Assembly (NCBI GenBank): GCA_020852835.1
Contig: JADZAC010000053.1
Span: 1 to 64,000 of the forward strand
Length of the DNA: 64,000 bases
Source: Flavobacteriales bacterium
GTDB taxonomy: Bacteria; Bacteroidota; Bacteroidia; Flavobacteriales_F; PHOS-HE28
Reading direction: 5' to 3'
Shown: piece by piece, positions 17,308 to 27,393 of the stretch
Numbering within the stretch: the stretch's first letter is position 1
Layout of the letters: every line of letters begins with the position of its first letter
Program-made: the position numbers and the translations under genes
Notes under the pieces: generated by a model
Told to the model about the DNA's origin: nothing
The model's database searches: none
The model's input: the letters and a program-made list of their open reading frames with translations, nothing else

Positions 17308-17918
17308 ACCAAGAACGCCCCCGCGCCGACCTAAGCCGCTTCAACAATGCCGGGTTCCCCTTGGGGGCGGGCCTCATCAAGCGCACGCTTTGGTATTTCA
17401 CCAATGCGTTGTTCTTCATCAATCCGCTGTTCCCGTTCCGCTCGCCGAAGCCCGTGCTGCTGCGGCTGTTCGGCGCCAAGGTGGGCAAAGGCGTGGTGAT
17501 CCATCCCGGGGTGAACATCAAGTTCCCCTGGAAACTCACCATCGGCAGCCACGTATGGATCGGCCAGCGCGCCTGGTTGGACAACATCGACCAGCTCACC
17601 ATCCACAGCAACGTGGTGATCAGCCAAGGGGCCATGCTCATCTTGGGCAGCCACGACTATAAAAAGCCCGATTACCCCACGCTTTCCGGCCCGGTGGTGC
17701 TGGAGGAAGGCAGCTGGGTGGGGGCAGGTGCCCTGGTGTTGGGCGGCGTTACCCTGAAGAGCCATGCCCTGCTGGCCGCGGGCAGTGTGACCGGCAAGAA
17801 CCTCAAGGCTTACACCATATACCGGGGCAACCCGGCGGTGCCGGTGAAGGAAAGGCTGATGGAAGGGGAGCAAGCCAACGGGCCTGCGGCCGAGACCACC
17901 GAAGGCAGCCCGGCATGA
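17304..17918 (+). CDS. WcaF-like exopolysaccharide acetyltransferase
   Basis: A 204-residue left-handed beta-helix acetyltransferase of the WcaF (colanic acid) type. It begins with the family's DLSRFNN...GLIKRTLWYFTNALFF segment, then hexapeptide repeats (VGKGVVIHPGVNIKFPWKLTIG and on to about residue 155). GSHDY supplies H117, the expected catalytic base using acetyl-CoA. It has 4-base overlaps on both sides. Together with the deacetylase it suggests that the acetylation of the glycan is adjusted at more than one step. The target sugar is not deducible. Confidence 0.9.
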   Translation: MNQERPRADLSRFNNAGFPLGAGLIKRTLWYFTNALFFINPLFPFRSPKPVLLRLFGAKVGKGVVIHPGVNIKFPWKLTIGSHVWIGQRAWLDNIDQLTIHSNVVISQGAMLILGSHDYKKPDYPTLSGPVVLEEGSWVGAGALVLGGVTLKSHALLAAGSVTGKNLKAYTIYRGNPAVPVKERLMEGEQANGPAAETTEGSPA

Positions 17919-18679
17919 AGATCAGTGTGATCACCGTTTGTTTCAACGCCGCGCAGGAGATCGAGGAGACCATCCGCAGCGTGGTGGTGCAGGACCATCC
18001 GGACATCGAGCACATCGTGATCGACGGAGCCAGCACCGACGGCACGCAGGAACGCGTGAAGCGCTACAGCGAGTGCATCGCGCACTTCGTCAGCGAACCC
18101 GACAATGGCGTGTATGACGCCATGAACAAGGGCTTGCGTTTGGCCTCGGGTGAAGTGGTGGCCTTTGTGAACGCCGGCGACATGCTGGCCACGCGCAACA
18201 CCGTGTCGTACATGGCCAAGGCGTTTGCGGAGCACGATGCCGAAGTGATCTACGGCGATGCGCTGATGGTGGACCCAGCGGACATCACCAAGGTGAAACG
18301 CTTTTGGAAAGGCGGTGAATACAAGCGGGAGAACTTCCGCAAGGGCTGGATGCCCCCGCATCTGGGCACGTATATCCGCAAGGCGGCATACGACCGGTTG
18401 GGCCACTTCAACACGGCATTGAAAGTGAGCGCGGACTACGAGCTGATGTTCCGCTTCCTTTACAAACACAGGCTACGTGGCCACTATGTGCCCAAAGTGC
18501 TCGTGCGCTTCCGCCTGGGCGGCATGAGCAACCGGTCGCTCGGCCACATTTGGCGGGCCAACCTGGAAGTGTACAGGGCATGGCGCATCAACGGGGAGCG
18601 GGTTTCGCCGCTGATCATCCTGCGCAAGCCGCTGCGCAAGTTGGGCCAGATGCTCCGTCGGGGATCGGCTGAATTGTGA
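17915..18679 (+). CDS. Glycosyltransferase family 2 protein
   Basis: A 254-residue GT-A enzyme related to WcaA-type colanic acid transferases. ISVITVCFNA opens the nucleotide-binding fold, DGASTDGTQE and SEPDNGVYDAMNKGL follow (the latter diagnostic of this subgroup), and the DxD-like segment is NAGDML with YGDALMVD after it. The C-terminal third is basic (KPLRKLGQMLRRG), suitable for membrane contact. It is the last gene of the cassette, which contains no polymerase or flippase in this window; those steps must be encoded elsewhere, or performed by the membrane protein at 12783. Confidence 0.9.
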   Translation: MKISVITVCFNAAQEIEETIRSVVVQDHPDIEHIVIDGASTDGTQERVKRYSECIAHFVSEPDNGVYDAMNKGLRLASGEVVAFVNAGDMLATRNTVSYMAKAFAEHDAEVIYGDALMVDPADITKVKRFWKGGEYKRENFRKGWMPPHLGTYIRKAAYDRLGHFNTALKVSADYELMFRFLYKHRLRGHYVPKVLVRFRLGGMSNRSLGHIWRANLEVYRAWRINGERVSPLIILRKPLRKLGQMLRRGSAEL

Positions 18680-18710
18680 TGGGCGGTGCCCGTGCCAGCC
18701 GCGCGGAACT

Positions 18711-18718
18711 TACATTTA
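18711..18718 (+). promoter_or_regulatory. Candidate -7 box for the M16 protease
   Basis: TACATTTA differs from TAnnTTTG in its last base only. It lies 48 bases before the ATG that starts the signal peptide. Confidence 0.4.
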
Positions 18719-18766
18719 GCACCCTGCCGTCACCTGCCGGCAGCACCTAACCTGCAAGCCAACAGC

Positions 18767-21688
18767 ATGAAAACAAGAAACATCCTGTCCGTATTGCTTT
18801 TTGCGGCGGCCTTCTCTGCCAGTGCGCAGAAGAAGTACACCTACGAGGCCGTGCCGAACGATCCGATGCAAGTGCGCATCTACACCCTGGACAACGGGCT
18901 CAAGGTCTACCTGTCCAAAAATGACGACGAGCCCCGGATCCAAACCAACATCGCCGTGCGGGCCGGCAGCAAGAACGATCCTTCGGATGCCACCGGCCTG
19001 GCCCACTACCTGGAGCACATGCTGTTCAAGGGCACCCATGCGATCGCCACGCAGGACTGGTCCACCGAAAGCGCCTACCTCCAGCAGATCTCCGACCTCT
19101 ACGAGAAGCGCCGCTCGGTGACCGATGACATCGAGCGCGCCGCGATCTACGACCAGATCGACAGCCTGAGCTACCTGGCCGCGAAATACGCAGTGCCCAA
19201 CGAGTACGACAAGATGATCTCCTCCTTGGGCGCCAACGGCACCAATGCCTATACCAGCACGGAACAAACTGTTTACGTGAACGACATTCCCAGCAATGCC
19301 CAGGAGAAGTGGATGATGATCGAATCCGTGCGGTTCCAGGAGCTGGTGCTGCGCCTCTTCCACACGGAGCTGGAAACGGTGTTCGAGGAGTTCAACCGCG
19401 GGCAGGACAACGACTACCGCAAGGCCGGCGAAGCCATGAACCGCGCCCTCTACCACAACCACCCCTACGGTACGCAAACCACCATCGGCACGGGCGAGCA
19501 CCTCAAGAACCCCAGCATGGTGAAGATCCACGAATACTTCAACACCTACTACGTGCCCAACAACATGGCCATCATCATGGCCGGTGACCTGGACTATGAT
19601 GCCACCATCGCCTTGGTGGACAAATATTTCGGCGGGTGGAAGGCAAAACCGGTGCCGGCCTTCACTTTCAAGCCGGAGGCGCCGATCGCCAAGGCGGACA
19701 CCATGAGCGTATACGGCCCGATGGCCGGGTGGGTCACCATGGGCTGGCGCTTCAACGGCACCAAGAGCACCGACCCCATGATGCTCGATCTCATCAGCGG
19801 GCTGATGAGCAATGGCCAGGCGGGCCTGATCGACCTGGACCTCAAGCAGCAGCAAAAGGTGCTCGATGCCTATGCCTATTCCTCCGAACAGGCCGACTAT
19901 TCGGAATTCGCCATGGGCGGAAACCCCAAGCAGGGGCAAAGCCTCGAGGAAGTGCGTGCCTTGCTGCTCCAGGAACTCGACAAGCTTAAAAAGGGCCAGT
20001 TTGATGATTGGTTGCTGCAGGCCGTGGTGAACAACCAGCGCCAACAGCGCACGCGCTACTGGAATGAGCGCAACAACATGCGCGGGTATGCCCTCACCGA
20101 TGCGTTCATCCTGCAGAAGAATTGGAAGGACGTGGTGGACTACTACGACCGCATGGCCAAGATCACCAAGGCCGAGGTAGTGGCCTTCGCCAATGCACGC
20201 TTCAAGGACAACAGCATCACCGTGTTCAAGCGCACGGGCGAAGACAAGGGTGCCTTCCACGTGGACAAGCCGAAGATCACCCCGTTGGAGATCAACCGCG
20301 ATGCCCAAAGCGATTGGTACAAGGAATGGGCGGCCGTGCCCGAATCCCGCCTCAAGCCGCAGTTCGTTGACTACAATACGGCCATTGCCCGCCGCCAGCT
20401 GGCCAACGGGATCCCGCTGGCCGTGATCCCCAATACCAGCAACGACCTGTTCACCCTCACGCAGATCTTGGACCTGGGCAACTATGACGACCCCAAGCTC
20501 AAGATGGCGGTGAACTACCTGCCGTACCTGGGAACGGCCACCATGGGCGCGGAAGAGCTGAAGAAGGAATTCTTCAAGCTGGGCCTCCAGTTTGATGTAT
20601 TTGCCGGCCAGGACCGCATGTACGTTTCGCTCTCCGGGCTGGAAGAAAACCTGCCCCAAGGGTTGAAGCTGGTGGAGGAGCTGCTGGCGGGCCCTCAGCC
20701 CAACGCGGAAGCCTTGGCGGAACTGGTGAAGGATGCCTTGAAGGAACGCAGCGACAATGTGAAGGACAAGAACACCATCCTGTTCGGCGGCATGCTGAAC
20801 TACGCCCGCTATGGAGAGCGCTCCCCGTTCCGCAACATACTTACGGCCGAACAGCTCAAGGCCGTGGACCCGCAGGAGCTCATCGCGCTGATCAAAGGGA
20901 TCAATACCCATCAGCACCGTTTCTTCTACTACGGAAAGCGCAGCCCGGAGGCCATGGTGGACCTGCTCAACAAAGCCCACAAGGTGCCTGCCACCTTGGA
21001 GAGCTGGCCGCAGCCTGCACCTTATGTGGAGCTTCCCACGGACAAGAGCCAAGTGTACTACGTGAACTACGACATGGTGCAGACCGAGCTCATGCTGATG
21101 AGCAAGGACGGGCGCTTTGATGCGGCGAACATGCCCTATGCCTCCCTGTTCAACGAGTACTTCGGTTCCGGCCTGTCCAGCATCGTATTCCAAGAGATCC
21201 GTGAGGGCAAAGCACTGGCCTATTCGGCTTATGCCGCCTATACCACCCCGGGCAAGAAGGAAGAATCGCACTACATCCGGGCGTACGTGGGCACACAGTC
21301 GGACAAGCTGGGCCAGGCGGAAGCCGCACTGAGCGAGCTCATGAACAACATGCCCACCAATGAACGAATGTTCCAAGGCAGCAAGGATGCGGCATTGAAA
21401 AAGATCGAATCCAGCCGTACCACCAAGGAGGACATCTACTGGAGCTGGGAAGCAGCACAGCGCCGAGGATTGGCCGAGGATGTGAACAAGTTGCTCTACC
21501 CCCGGATCCAGCAGAGCACCATGGAGGGCCTGGTGGCCTTCTTCAACCAGCACATCAAGGGGAAACACTATACCTTCCTGGCCATCGGGAAAGAAGGTGC
21601 ACTGGACATGAAGGCACTGGAGAAACTGGGCCCGGTGAAACAGCTTACCATCAAGGACCTCTTTGGCTACGATGGAACCGAGCAGTGA
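18767..21688 (+). CDS. M16 family zinc metalloprotease (two-domain insulinase type)
   Basis: A 973-residue secreted protease with signal peptide MKTRNILSVLLFAAAFSASAQ. The inverted zinc motif HYLEH (residues 80-84, H80, E83, H84) is followed about 80 residues later by TVFEEFNRG, the third-ligand region. An N-terminal active half and a C-terminal inactive-like half are fused in one chain, as in pitrilysin. Such enzymes degrade peptides in the periplasm or outside the cell. The chosen ATG begins the signal peptide; 27 in-frame codons upstream are dismissed because they precede it and cross the promoter candidate. No T9SS tail is seen. It ends at a strong bidirectional terminator. Confidence 0.95.
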   Translation: MKTRNILSVLLFAAAFSASAQKKYTYEAVPNDPMQVRIYTLDNGLKVYLSKNDDEPRIQTNIAVRAGSKNDPSDATGLAHYLEHMLFKGTHAIATQDWSTESAYLQQISDLYEKRRSVTDDIERAAIYDQIDSLSYLAAKYAVPNEYDKMISSLGANGTNAYTSTEQTVYVNDIPSNAQEKWMMIESVRFQELVLRLFHTELETVFEEFNRGQDNDYRKAGEAMNRALYHNHPYGTQTTIGTGEHLKNPSMVKIHEYFNTYYVPNNMAIIMAGDLDYDATIALVDKYFGGWKAKPVPAFTFKPEAPIAKADTMSVYGPMAGWVTMGWRFNGTKSTDPMMLDLISGLMSNGQAGLIDLDLKQQQKVLDAYAYSSEQADYSEFAMGGNPKQGQSLEEVRALLLQELDKLKKGQFDDWLLQAVVNNQRQQRTRYWNERNNMRGYALTDAFILQKNWKDVVDYYDRMAKITKAEVVAFANARFKDNSITVFKRTGEDKGAFHVDKPKITPLEINRDAQSDWYKEWAAVPESRLKPQFVDYNTAIARRQLANGIPLAVIPNTSNDLFTLTQILDLGNYDDPKLKMAVNYLPYLGTATMGAEELKKEFFKLGLQFDVFAGQDRMYVSLSGLEENLPQGLKLVEELLAGPQPNAEALAELVKDALKERSDNVKDKNTILFGGMLNYARYGERSPFRNILTAEQLKAVDPQELIALIKGINTHQHRFFYYGKRSPEAMVDLLNKAHKVPATLESWPQPAPYVELPTDKSQVYYVNYDMVQTELMLMSKDGRFDAANMPYASLFNEYFGSGLSSIVFQEIREGKALAYSAYAAYTTPGKKEESHYIRAYVGTQSDKLGQAEAALSELMNNMPTNERMFQGSKDAALKKIESSRTTKEDIYWSWEAAQRRGLAEDVNKLLYPRIQQSTMEGLVAFFNQHIKGKHYTFLAIGKEGALDMKALEKLGPVKQLTIKDLFGYDGTEQ

Positions 21689-21842
21689 GGCCTGCTTCCG
21701 CCGCTTGGGGCCGCAAGATGCAAGTGCCCGCCTTGCGGCTGCGCCGGGATGCGCAACAGCCCCGGCTTGGCTCCAGGTGGTCAGGGTCCGCACCGCCGGG
21801 GCGGCAGCGGATCGGCACGGGTAGTGGCTATCGGTGGCAACA

Positions 21843-21877
21843 ACAAAGACGGCGGGCTCCAAGCCCGCCGTCTTTGT
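21843..21877. terminator. Bidirectional terminator between convergent genes
   Basis: ACAAAGACGGCGGGC pairs perfectly over 15 bases with its complement across the loop TCCAA. TTTGT on the plus strand and the matching TTTGT on the minus strand provide short U tracts both ways, serving the M16 gene and the T9SS gene that converge here. Confidence 0.88.
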
Positions 21878-21893
21878 ATCATGTCCAAGCAGT

Positions 21894-22937
21894 TCAGTGG
21901 GCTACCACCACACGTATCGGGCGCCAATGGTTGCCGGAAGGTGCAAGCAGGTAGTTGCCATTGGCGAGGGCGGCCACATCCAGCGTCAATGGGCCGGAAG
22001 CCGGAGTTTGCCCTTGCATCACGGGGCGGCCCACCATGTCATGCAGGGTCCAGCCTGCGCCTCTGGCCGAGCCTTGCGGCCAGGTCACCGTCATTTGTTC
22101 GCCGGCAGGATTGGGCGTTACCACGGCTTGTGGTGCCGTGGGGCCGTGCAGGCCGGTGGTGATCCAAGGTTCCGAAGGCGACTGGCAGGGTTGCCCGTAA
22201 TCCACGAATACTGTGTACGAGCCGGGAGCATCCGGGGTGATGCAATCCGTGGTGGCGATGGGGGTGCCCGCCAAATACCATTGGGTGGAATTGCCGGTGG
22301 GGTAGGCACAGAGCCCCCCGCTGCCGTCTTCCACAATGTCCGGCTGCATGTTCGTGGTGAAGGTGATGGCCACATCCATGCCGAGGTAGGAGATCAGGTC
22401 CGGGCATACCTCCGGCGCCCCGGAGACGGAGTAGGCGCCGGTGGAGGTAACCGTGAGCACCGGTGATGTTTCACCCGGAATGGGGATGCCGTTGTTGGTC
22501 CACACAATGTTCTGCGTGTACGGTTGGCCCAAGGTCAGTGTGGCGGTGTCCCCCTCGCAGTAATACGGTTCGCCGAACGGCCCGTAGGAGTACGGTTCAT
22601 CGCCGCCGTGGATCACATAGGGCAATAGAAAGACCCAGCTGTCCACAAGCACTGCGGCTGAAGTTTCGGTGCACCCTTCCGAGGTGGCGGCAACGGTGAA
22701 GCTCGAACCCGCATCGTTGTACTGGTCCACTGCCAGCGTTTGGCTGGTGGCGTTGGGGATCAGGGTGCCATCCTTGTACCACTGGTAGGCTTCATAGCTT
22801 TCGGTGGAGAGCGTGGCACTGCCATTGGGGCAAAGCACCAGGATCGCCGGTGTTATGGTGGGCGTGAAGGGGCATTGGCCCATTCCGTACAGGGCCGGGG
22901 CAACCATGGCCATGGCCAGGATGTAGCGTGTTTTCAT
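21894..22937 (-). CDS. T9SS-secreted protein with Ig/PKD-like domains
   Basis: A 347-residue protein with signal peptide MKTRYILAMAMVAPALYGMGQ. It contains two Ig-like stretches typical of Bacteroidota adhesin repeats, each with YQWYKDGTLIPNATSQTL or IVWTNNGIPIPGETSPVLTV followed by a strand and a Cys. The last 75 residues (VTPNPAGEQMTVTWP to WRPIRVVVAH) are a type A sorting domain. Several paired Cys suggest disulphides outside the cytoplasm. TACCTTCC lies 3 bases before the ATG. Likely surface adhesin or structural protein; ligand unknown. Confidence 0.82.
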   Translation of the reverse strand: MKTRYILAMAMVAPALYGMGQCPFTPTITPAILVLCPNGSATLSTESYEAYQWYKDGTLIPNATSQTLAVDQYNDAGSSFTVAATSEGCTETSAAVLVDSWVFLLPYVIHGGDEPYSYGPFGEPYYCEGDTATLTLGQPYTQNIVWTNNGIPIPGETSPVLTVTSTGAYSVSGAPEVCPDLISYLGMDVAITFTTNMQPDIVEDGSGGLCAYPTGNSTQWYLAGTPIATTDCITPDAPGSYTVFVDYGQPCQSPSEPWITTGLHGPTAPQAVVTPNPAGEQMTVTWPQGSARGAGWTLHDMVGRPVMQGQTPASGPLTLDVAALANGNYLLAPSGNHWRPIRVVVAH

Positions 22938-23009
22938 CAGGGAAGGTATTGGGCCATTGGAGGCCGCTCACAAGACAATGGATCCCAGTGCGGCGTTGCC
23001 CGGATCAGA

Positions 23010-24647
23010 TCAGGGCCTTGGGTCTTCCACCCGGACCAATTGGAACGCATCCCCGTCGAACAGGCCGAGGTCGCTCATCTTCAGGTGCGGGATCACCAAC
23101 AGGGCCATGAAGCTCAAGGTCATGAAAGGCGCTGCCAAGGTGGAGCCGAGGGCTTTGGACTGCGCATCGATGCGGGCGTAGTCCTTGGCCACGGCGTAGG
23201 CATCGGCATTGGTCATGATGCCCGCCACCGGCAAGGGCAAAACGGCCTTGGTATTCCCATCGGAAAGGCTGATGCCGCCATGCGCCTCGATCACTTGGTT
23301 GATCGCCGAGCAGAGGTCCTCATCATTGGTGCCCACCGCCACGATGTTGTGGCTGTCGTGCGCCACGCTGCCCGCAATGGCCCCGCGCTTAAGCCCGAAG
23401 TTCTTGATCCAGCCCAAGGCCGGTGGGGCGTCCCGGTACCGGTTCACTACGGCGATCTTCAGCAGGTCGCGCGCGGTGTCGGCAACGGCAAACCCGTTTT
23501 CAACCTTGGGGGCCATGCGCTCCTTGCCGGTGATCAGCTGCCCGTCCAGCGCGGTGATCACCAACAGGTCTTCTCCGGTTGCGGCCACTGCAAGATCTTG
23601 GGGCTGCTTGGCCGTGCAACGGAAGCGGTTCGGTGTTTCTTCCGCCGCACTGCCGATCAGGCTGCGGCCATTTTCGGCCACCAGCTTGCCGTTGAGGTAG
23701 GTCTGCCGCACGCGGAACCTCACGAGGTCCTCCACCACGATCAGGTCCGCCGCATCGCCTTCGCGCAGCCTGCCGATGGGCAGCTTGTAGTGCTCCACCG
23801 GGTTCGCACAGGCCGCCTGCAGCACGTTGAACACGTCGATGCCCTTGGCCACGGCGCGCGCGCACAGGTCGTTGATGTGCCCTTCCAGCAAACTGTCCGG
23901 GTGCTTGTCATCGCTGCAGAACATCATGCTGTCCGCATGGTCGCGCAGCAGGTCTATCAAGGCCTCGAAGTTTTTGGCGGCACTGCCCTCACGGATCAAG
24001 ATCTTCATGCCGTGCTGCAACTTGTCCAGGGCTTCTTCCGCCGTGAAGCACTCGTGGTCTGTGCTGATGCCTGCGGCGATGTAGCGGCGGGCCTCCTCGC
24101 CGCGCAGCCCGGGCGCGTGGCCGTCAACAGGTTTTCCCGACCGCTGCGCATGGGCGATCTTGGCCAGCACCTGCGCATCGCCGTTCAGCACGCCGGGGAA
24201 GTTCATCATTTCGCTCAGGTAGAGCACCTCCGGCTTTTCCAGAAGGGCGCCCACCGCAGCGGCATCGATCGTGTCGCCGGCCGTTTCGAACACGGTGGCC
24301 GGCACGCAGCTCGGCGCTCCGAAGAAGAAATGAAAGGGGGTCTTTTTCCCGTTGGCGATCATGAATTCCACGCCCTCCACGCCCAGCACATTGCCGATCT
24401 CATGCGGGTCGCTCACCGTGGCCACCGTACCATGCAACACCGCCAAGCGTGCGAATTCACTGGGGATGAGCATGCTGCTCTCCACATGCACGTGCGCATC
24501 CACGAAGCCCGGCAGGAGGAAGCCTTCTACCGGCTCGTCCAGTTCGGTGATCTGCGCGATGCGTCCATCCCGTATCGCCAGCTCGGCCGCATAGATGCGG
24601 CGTGCGGCGATGTCCACCATGTTGCCCCTGATCCGTGCCTCCGCCAT
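23010..24647 (-). CDS. ade: Adenine deaminase
   Basis: This enzyme converts adenine to hypoxanthine and ammonia in purine salvage. The 545-residue protein has the amidohydrolase metal motif DAHVHVESS (H52 and H54), then [26 protein letters not shown] and [15 protein letters not shown], all hallmarks of the AdeC family. The C-terminal part carries [16 protein letters not shown]. The start was set at [12 protein letters not shown]; 66 in-frame codons upstream show no similarity and a TACCTTTC box lies 4 bases before this ATG. It is not coupled to the T9SS gene 72 bases downstream. Confidence 0.95.
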   Translation of the reverse strand: MAEARIRGNMVDIAARRIYAAELAIRDGRIAQITELDEPVEGFLLPGFVDAHVHVESSMLIPSEFARLAVLHGTVATVSDPHEIGNVLGVEGVEFMIANGKKTPFHFFFGAPSCVPATVFETAGDTIDAAAVGALLEKPEVLYLSEMMNFPGVLNGDAQVLAKIAHAQRSGKPVDGHAPGLRGEEARRYIAAGISTDHECFTAEEALDKLQHGMKILIREGSAAKNFEALIDLLRDHADSMMFCSDDKHPDSLLEGHINDLCARAVAKGIDVFNVLQAACANPVEHYKLPIGRLREGDAADLIVVEDLVRFRVRQTYLNGKLVAENGRSLIGSAAEETPNRFRCTAKQPQDLAVAATGEDLLVITALDGQLITGKERMAPKVENGFAVADTARDLLKIAVVNRYRDAPPALGWIKNFGLKRGAIAGSVAHDSHNIVAVGTNDEDLCSAINQVIEAHGGISLSDGNTKAVLPLPVAGIMTNADAYAVAKDYARIDAQSKALGSTLAAPFMTLSFMALLVIPHLKMSDLGLFDGDAFQLVRVEDPRP

Positions 24648-24651
24648 GCAG

Positions 24652-24659
24652 GAAAGGTA
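24652..24659 (-). promoter_or_regulatory. Candidate -7 box for ade, leaderless spacing
   Basis: Minus-strand TACCTTTC (last base off consensus) ends 4 bases before the ade ATG. With transcription starting just after the box, the message would begin at or beside the start codon. Confidence 0.4.
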
Positions 24660-24810
24660 GTCCGCACGGCCCGAAGTGCTGCACCTCCTGAACGGTTCCC
24701 GGCACGGGAACGGCGCAAGTGCCGTGCCCAATTGCCAAATGATCGCACGGCTCCGGTGCACCCGGGCCATGCGGCATTGCAGCTCGGCCACGGGTGCGTG
24801 CCGCCGTGTG

Positions 24811-25542
24811 CTACGCTGTCTTGCGCAAGCGGATGATCCCGGCAAGGTCCAACACCTTGATCACCGGCCAAGTTGGGTCGAACTCCCACCACTTGGTGCC
24901 GAAGTTGGCGCGGGCCGCATGGGTGTGGTGGTTGTTGTGCAGGCCTTCGCCCAGCATGATCACGTCCATGGGCATCAGGTTCTTGCTGGTATTGTCCGTG
25001 GGGTAGTTCACGTACCCGTAGGTGTGCGCGTACCAGTTGATGATCATGCCGTGCAGCGGGCCCATGACGAACTGGAGCGGCAGCAGCAGCCATTGCCACC
25101 AGGCCGTGGCGAATGCGGCATAGAAGGCCGTGTAGAGCAGGCCCCAGGCAATGCGGGAAACCCAGCTCTCGCCCACCACCTCCATCAGCTTCCAGCGCGG
25201 CAGGTCGCGGGTGAAGCGCTCCTCCGCCGCCAGCTTGCCGTACAACAGCCCGTTGTAATGGCCCGCCGTCTTCCACATCATTTTGAAGGGATTCTCGTCG
25301 AATTTCGGTGAATGCGGGTCTTGCTCCGTGTCGGCATACGCATGGTGTGCACGGTGCATCATGCCGTACACGGCTGGGTTCAGGTAGCTGCTGCCCTGGG
25401 CCAGCCAGGTGAACAGGTGGAACGCCCTTTCCCAGAACGGGGACATGGTGAACATGCGATGGGCCGCGTAGCGGTGCAAGTAGAAGGTCTGCACGAAAAG
25501 CGAGAGGTACCAGTGCAGGCCGAAGAAGAGCAGAATGGCCAT
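24811..25542 (-). CDS. Acyl-CoA desaturase (delta-9 type)
   Basis: A 243-residue integral membrane di-iron enzyme that puts a double bond into fatty acyl chains, adjusting membrane fluidity. All three histidine boxes are present: HRYAAH (23-28), HRAHH (63-67) and HNNHH (202-206), with hydrophobic pairs between them. [13 protein letters not shown] follows box 2 as in Bacteroidota homologues, which are of this short length. It starts at [11 protein letters not shown], 7 bases after a TAACTTCG box. Single gene; 163 bases to ade contain only a small hairpin. Confidence 0.93.
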   Translation of the reverse strand: MAILLFFGLHWYLSLFVQTFYLHRYAAHRMFTMSPFWERAFHLFTWLAQGSSYLNPAVYGMMHRAHHAYADTEQDPHSPKFDENPFKMMWKTAGHYNGLLYGKLAAEERFTRDLPRWKLMEVVGESWVSRIAWGLLYTAFYAAFATAWWQWLLLPLQFVMGPLHGMIINWYAHTYGYVNYPTDNTSKNLMPMDVIMLGEGLHNNHHTHAARANFGTKWWEFDPTWPVIKVLDLAGIIRLRKTA

Positions 25543-25549
25543 GTGGGGG

Positions 25550-25557
25550 CGAAGTTA
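25550..25557 (-). promoter_or_regulatory. Candidate -7 box for the desaturase
   Basis: Minus-strand TAACTTCG, TAnnTTCG form, ends 7 bases before the ATG. Confidence 0.45.
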
Positions 25558-25689
25558 CCATGGCACCTGGCGGGCGCCTCCCCAAGATCGGGTCCGTTGG
25601 CCATGCTGCCGGATGGTCAAGAAAAGGTCAGATCGATCGGGCCGACGAGGATTTCACATGGCCATGGTGATCACATAAGATGGAGGGGC

Positions 25690-25697
25690 TCGCTTTG
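25690..25697 (+). promoter_or_regulatory. Candidate -7 box, leaderless spacing
   Basis: TCGCTTTG differs from TAnnTTTG at the second base only and is followed by CGGC and then ATG, the recurrent 4-base spacing. Confidence 0.4.
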
Positions 25698-25701
25698 CGG
25701 C

Positions 25702-26163
25702 ATGAAGAAGCAAATGATCTTAAAGTCGGACCAGCCCAGGGGCTGGCCCTCCTGGGGCTTGACGCTGATCGCCGTGCTGGGCCTGCTGGGCCTTGCCAAG
25801 GCACAGGATAATGCGTTGGCCGATGCCGACGCGCGGTTGAGGGGCCTGGCATATGGTGTGGAACTGACCACCGCGCCTGCCGCAGGCCCTGTGCCTGCGT
25901 TTGTGCGCACCACCGATGTTGGGCGCAACGGCGGCGAACGGACCTCCACCACGCAGTTGATCTTCGCGCTCCATAGCGATCGTCAACGTTCGATCAGCGT
26001 GGAGGTCTTCAACGAGAGCGGCCTGGCCTTGCACCACCAGGTGCTGGTGGCGCGCCCGGGCAGAAATGCCATGGCCATGGACGTGGCCCACCTTCGGGAG
26101 GGCCGTTACGTGGCGCTGCTTCACGAGGGCGCGAATGCCCGTGTGGTGCGCTTCCGGCGGTGA
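25702..26163 (+). CDS. Small secreted protein dominated by a T9SS-like C-terminal domain
   Basis: A 153-residue protein. The N-terminus is basic and then hydrophobic (WGLTLIAVLGLLGLAKAQ), a signal peptide with a long n-region. About 50 residues follow with no recognisable domain. The last 65 (STTQLIFALHSDRQRSISVE to ARVVRFRR) have the strands and the GRYVALLHEG turn of a T9SS sorting domain. So most of the mature protein would be the sorting signal. Alternatives are a stand-alone domain with a different job, or an erroneous start. It faces dnaJ and may end at a hairpin just beyond. Confidence 0.65.
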   Translation: MKKQMILKSDQPRGWPSWGLTLIAVLGLLGLAKAQDNALADADARLRGLAYGVELTTAPAAGPVPAFVRTTDVGRNGGERTSTTQLIFALHSDRQRSISVEVFNESGLALHHQVLVARPGRNAMAMDVAHLREGRYVALLHEGANARVVRFRR

Positions 26164-26192
26164 AGAGCGCCTTGCGGCCACGGCACATGGAC

Positions 26193-26212
26193 GGCCGGCC
26201 GGGAGGTCGGCC
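26193..26212 (+). terminator. Candidate terminator hairpin between convergent genes
   Basis: GGCCGGCC pairs with GGTCGGCC (one G-T) across GGGA, followed by ATTTCATT. It sits between the small secreted gene and the dnaJ stop. Confidence 0.45.
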
Positions 26213-26235
26213 ATTTCATTGGCCGCCGGCACTCA

Positions 26236-27357
<1,122 letters not shown>

Positions 27358-27393
27358 CGCGGAATGGCTTCCCCAGGTCGGAGTGCTTGGCCT

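Noticed and set aside
18716-21862. A 1048-codon minus-strand open frame opposite the M16 protease
   Set aside because: Shadow of the coding strand in a high-GC genome; no motif, and the plus-strand gene has a signal peptide, zinc motif and terminator.
24695-24711. GTTCCCG-GCA-CGGGAAC hairpin as the desaturase terminator
   Set aside because: It lies about 100 bases past the stop and lacks a T run; noted only as a small inverted repeat.
22740-24836. A 698-codon plus-strand open frame opposite adenine deaminase
   Set aside because: Antisense shadow of ade; low-complexity composition.
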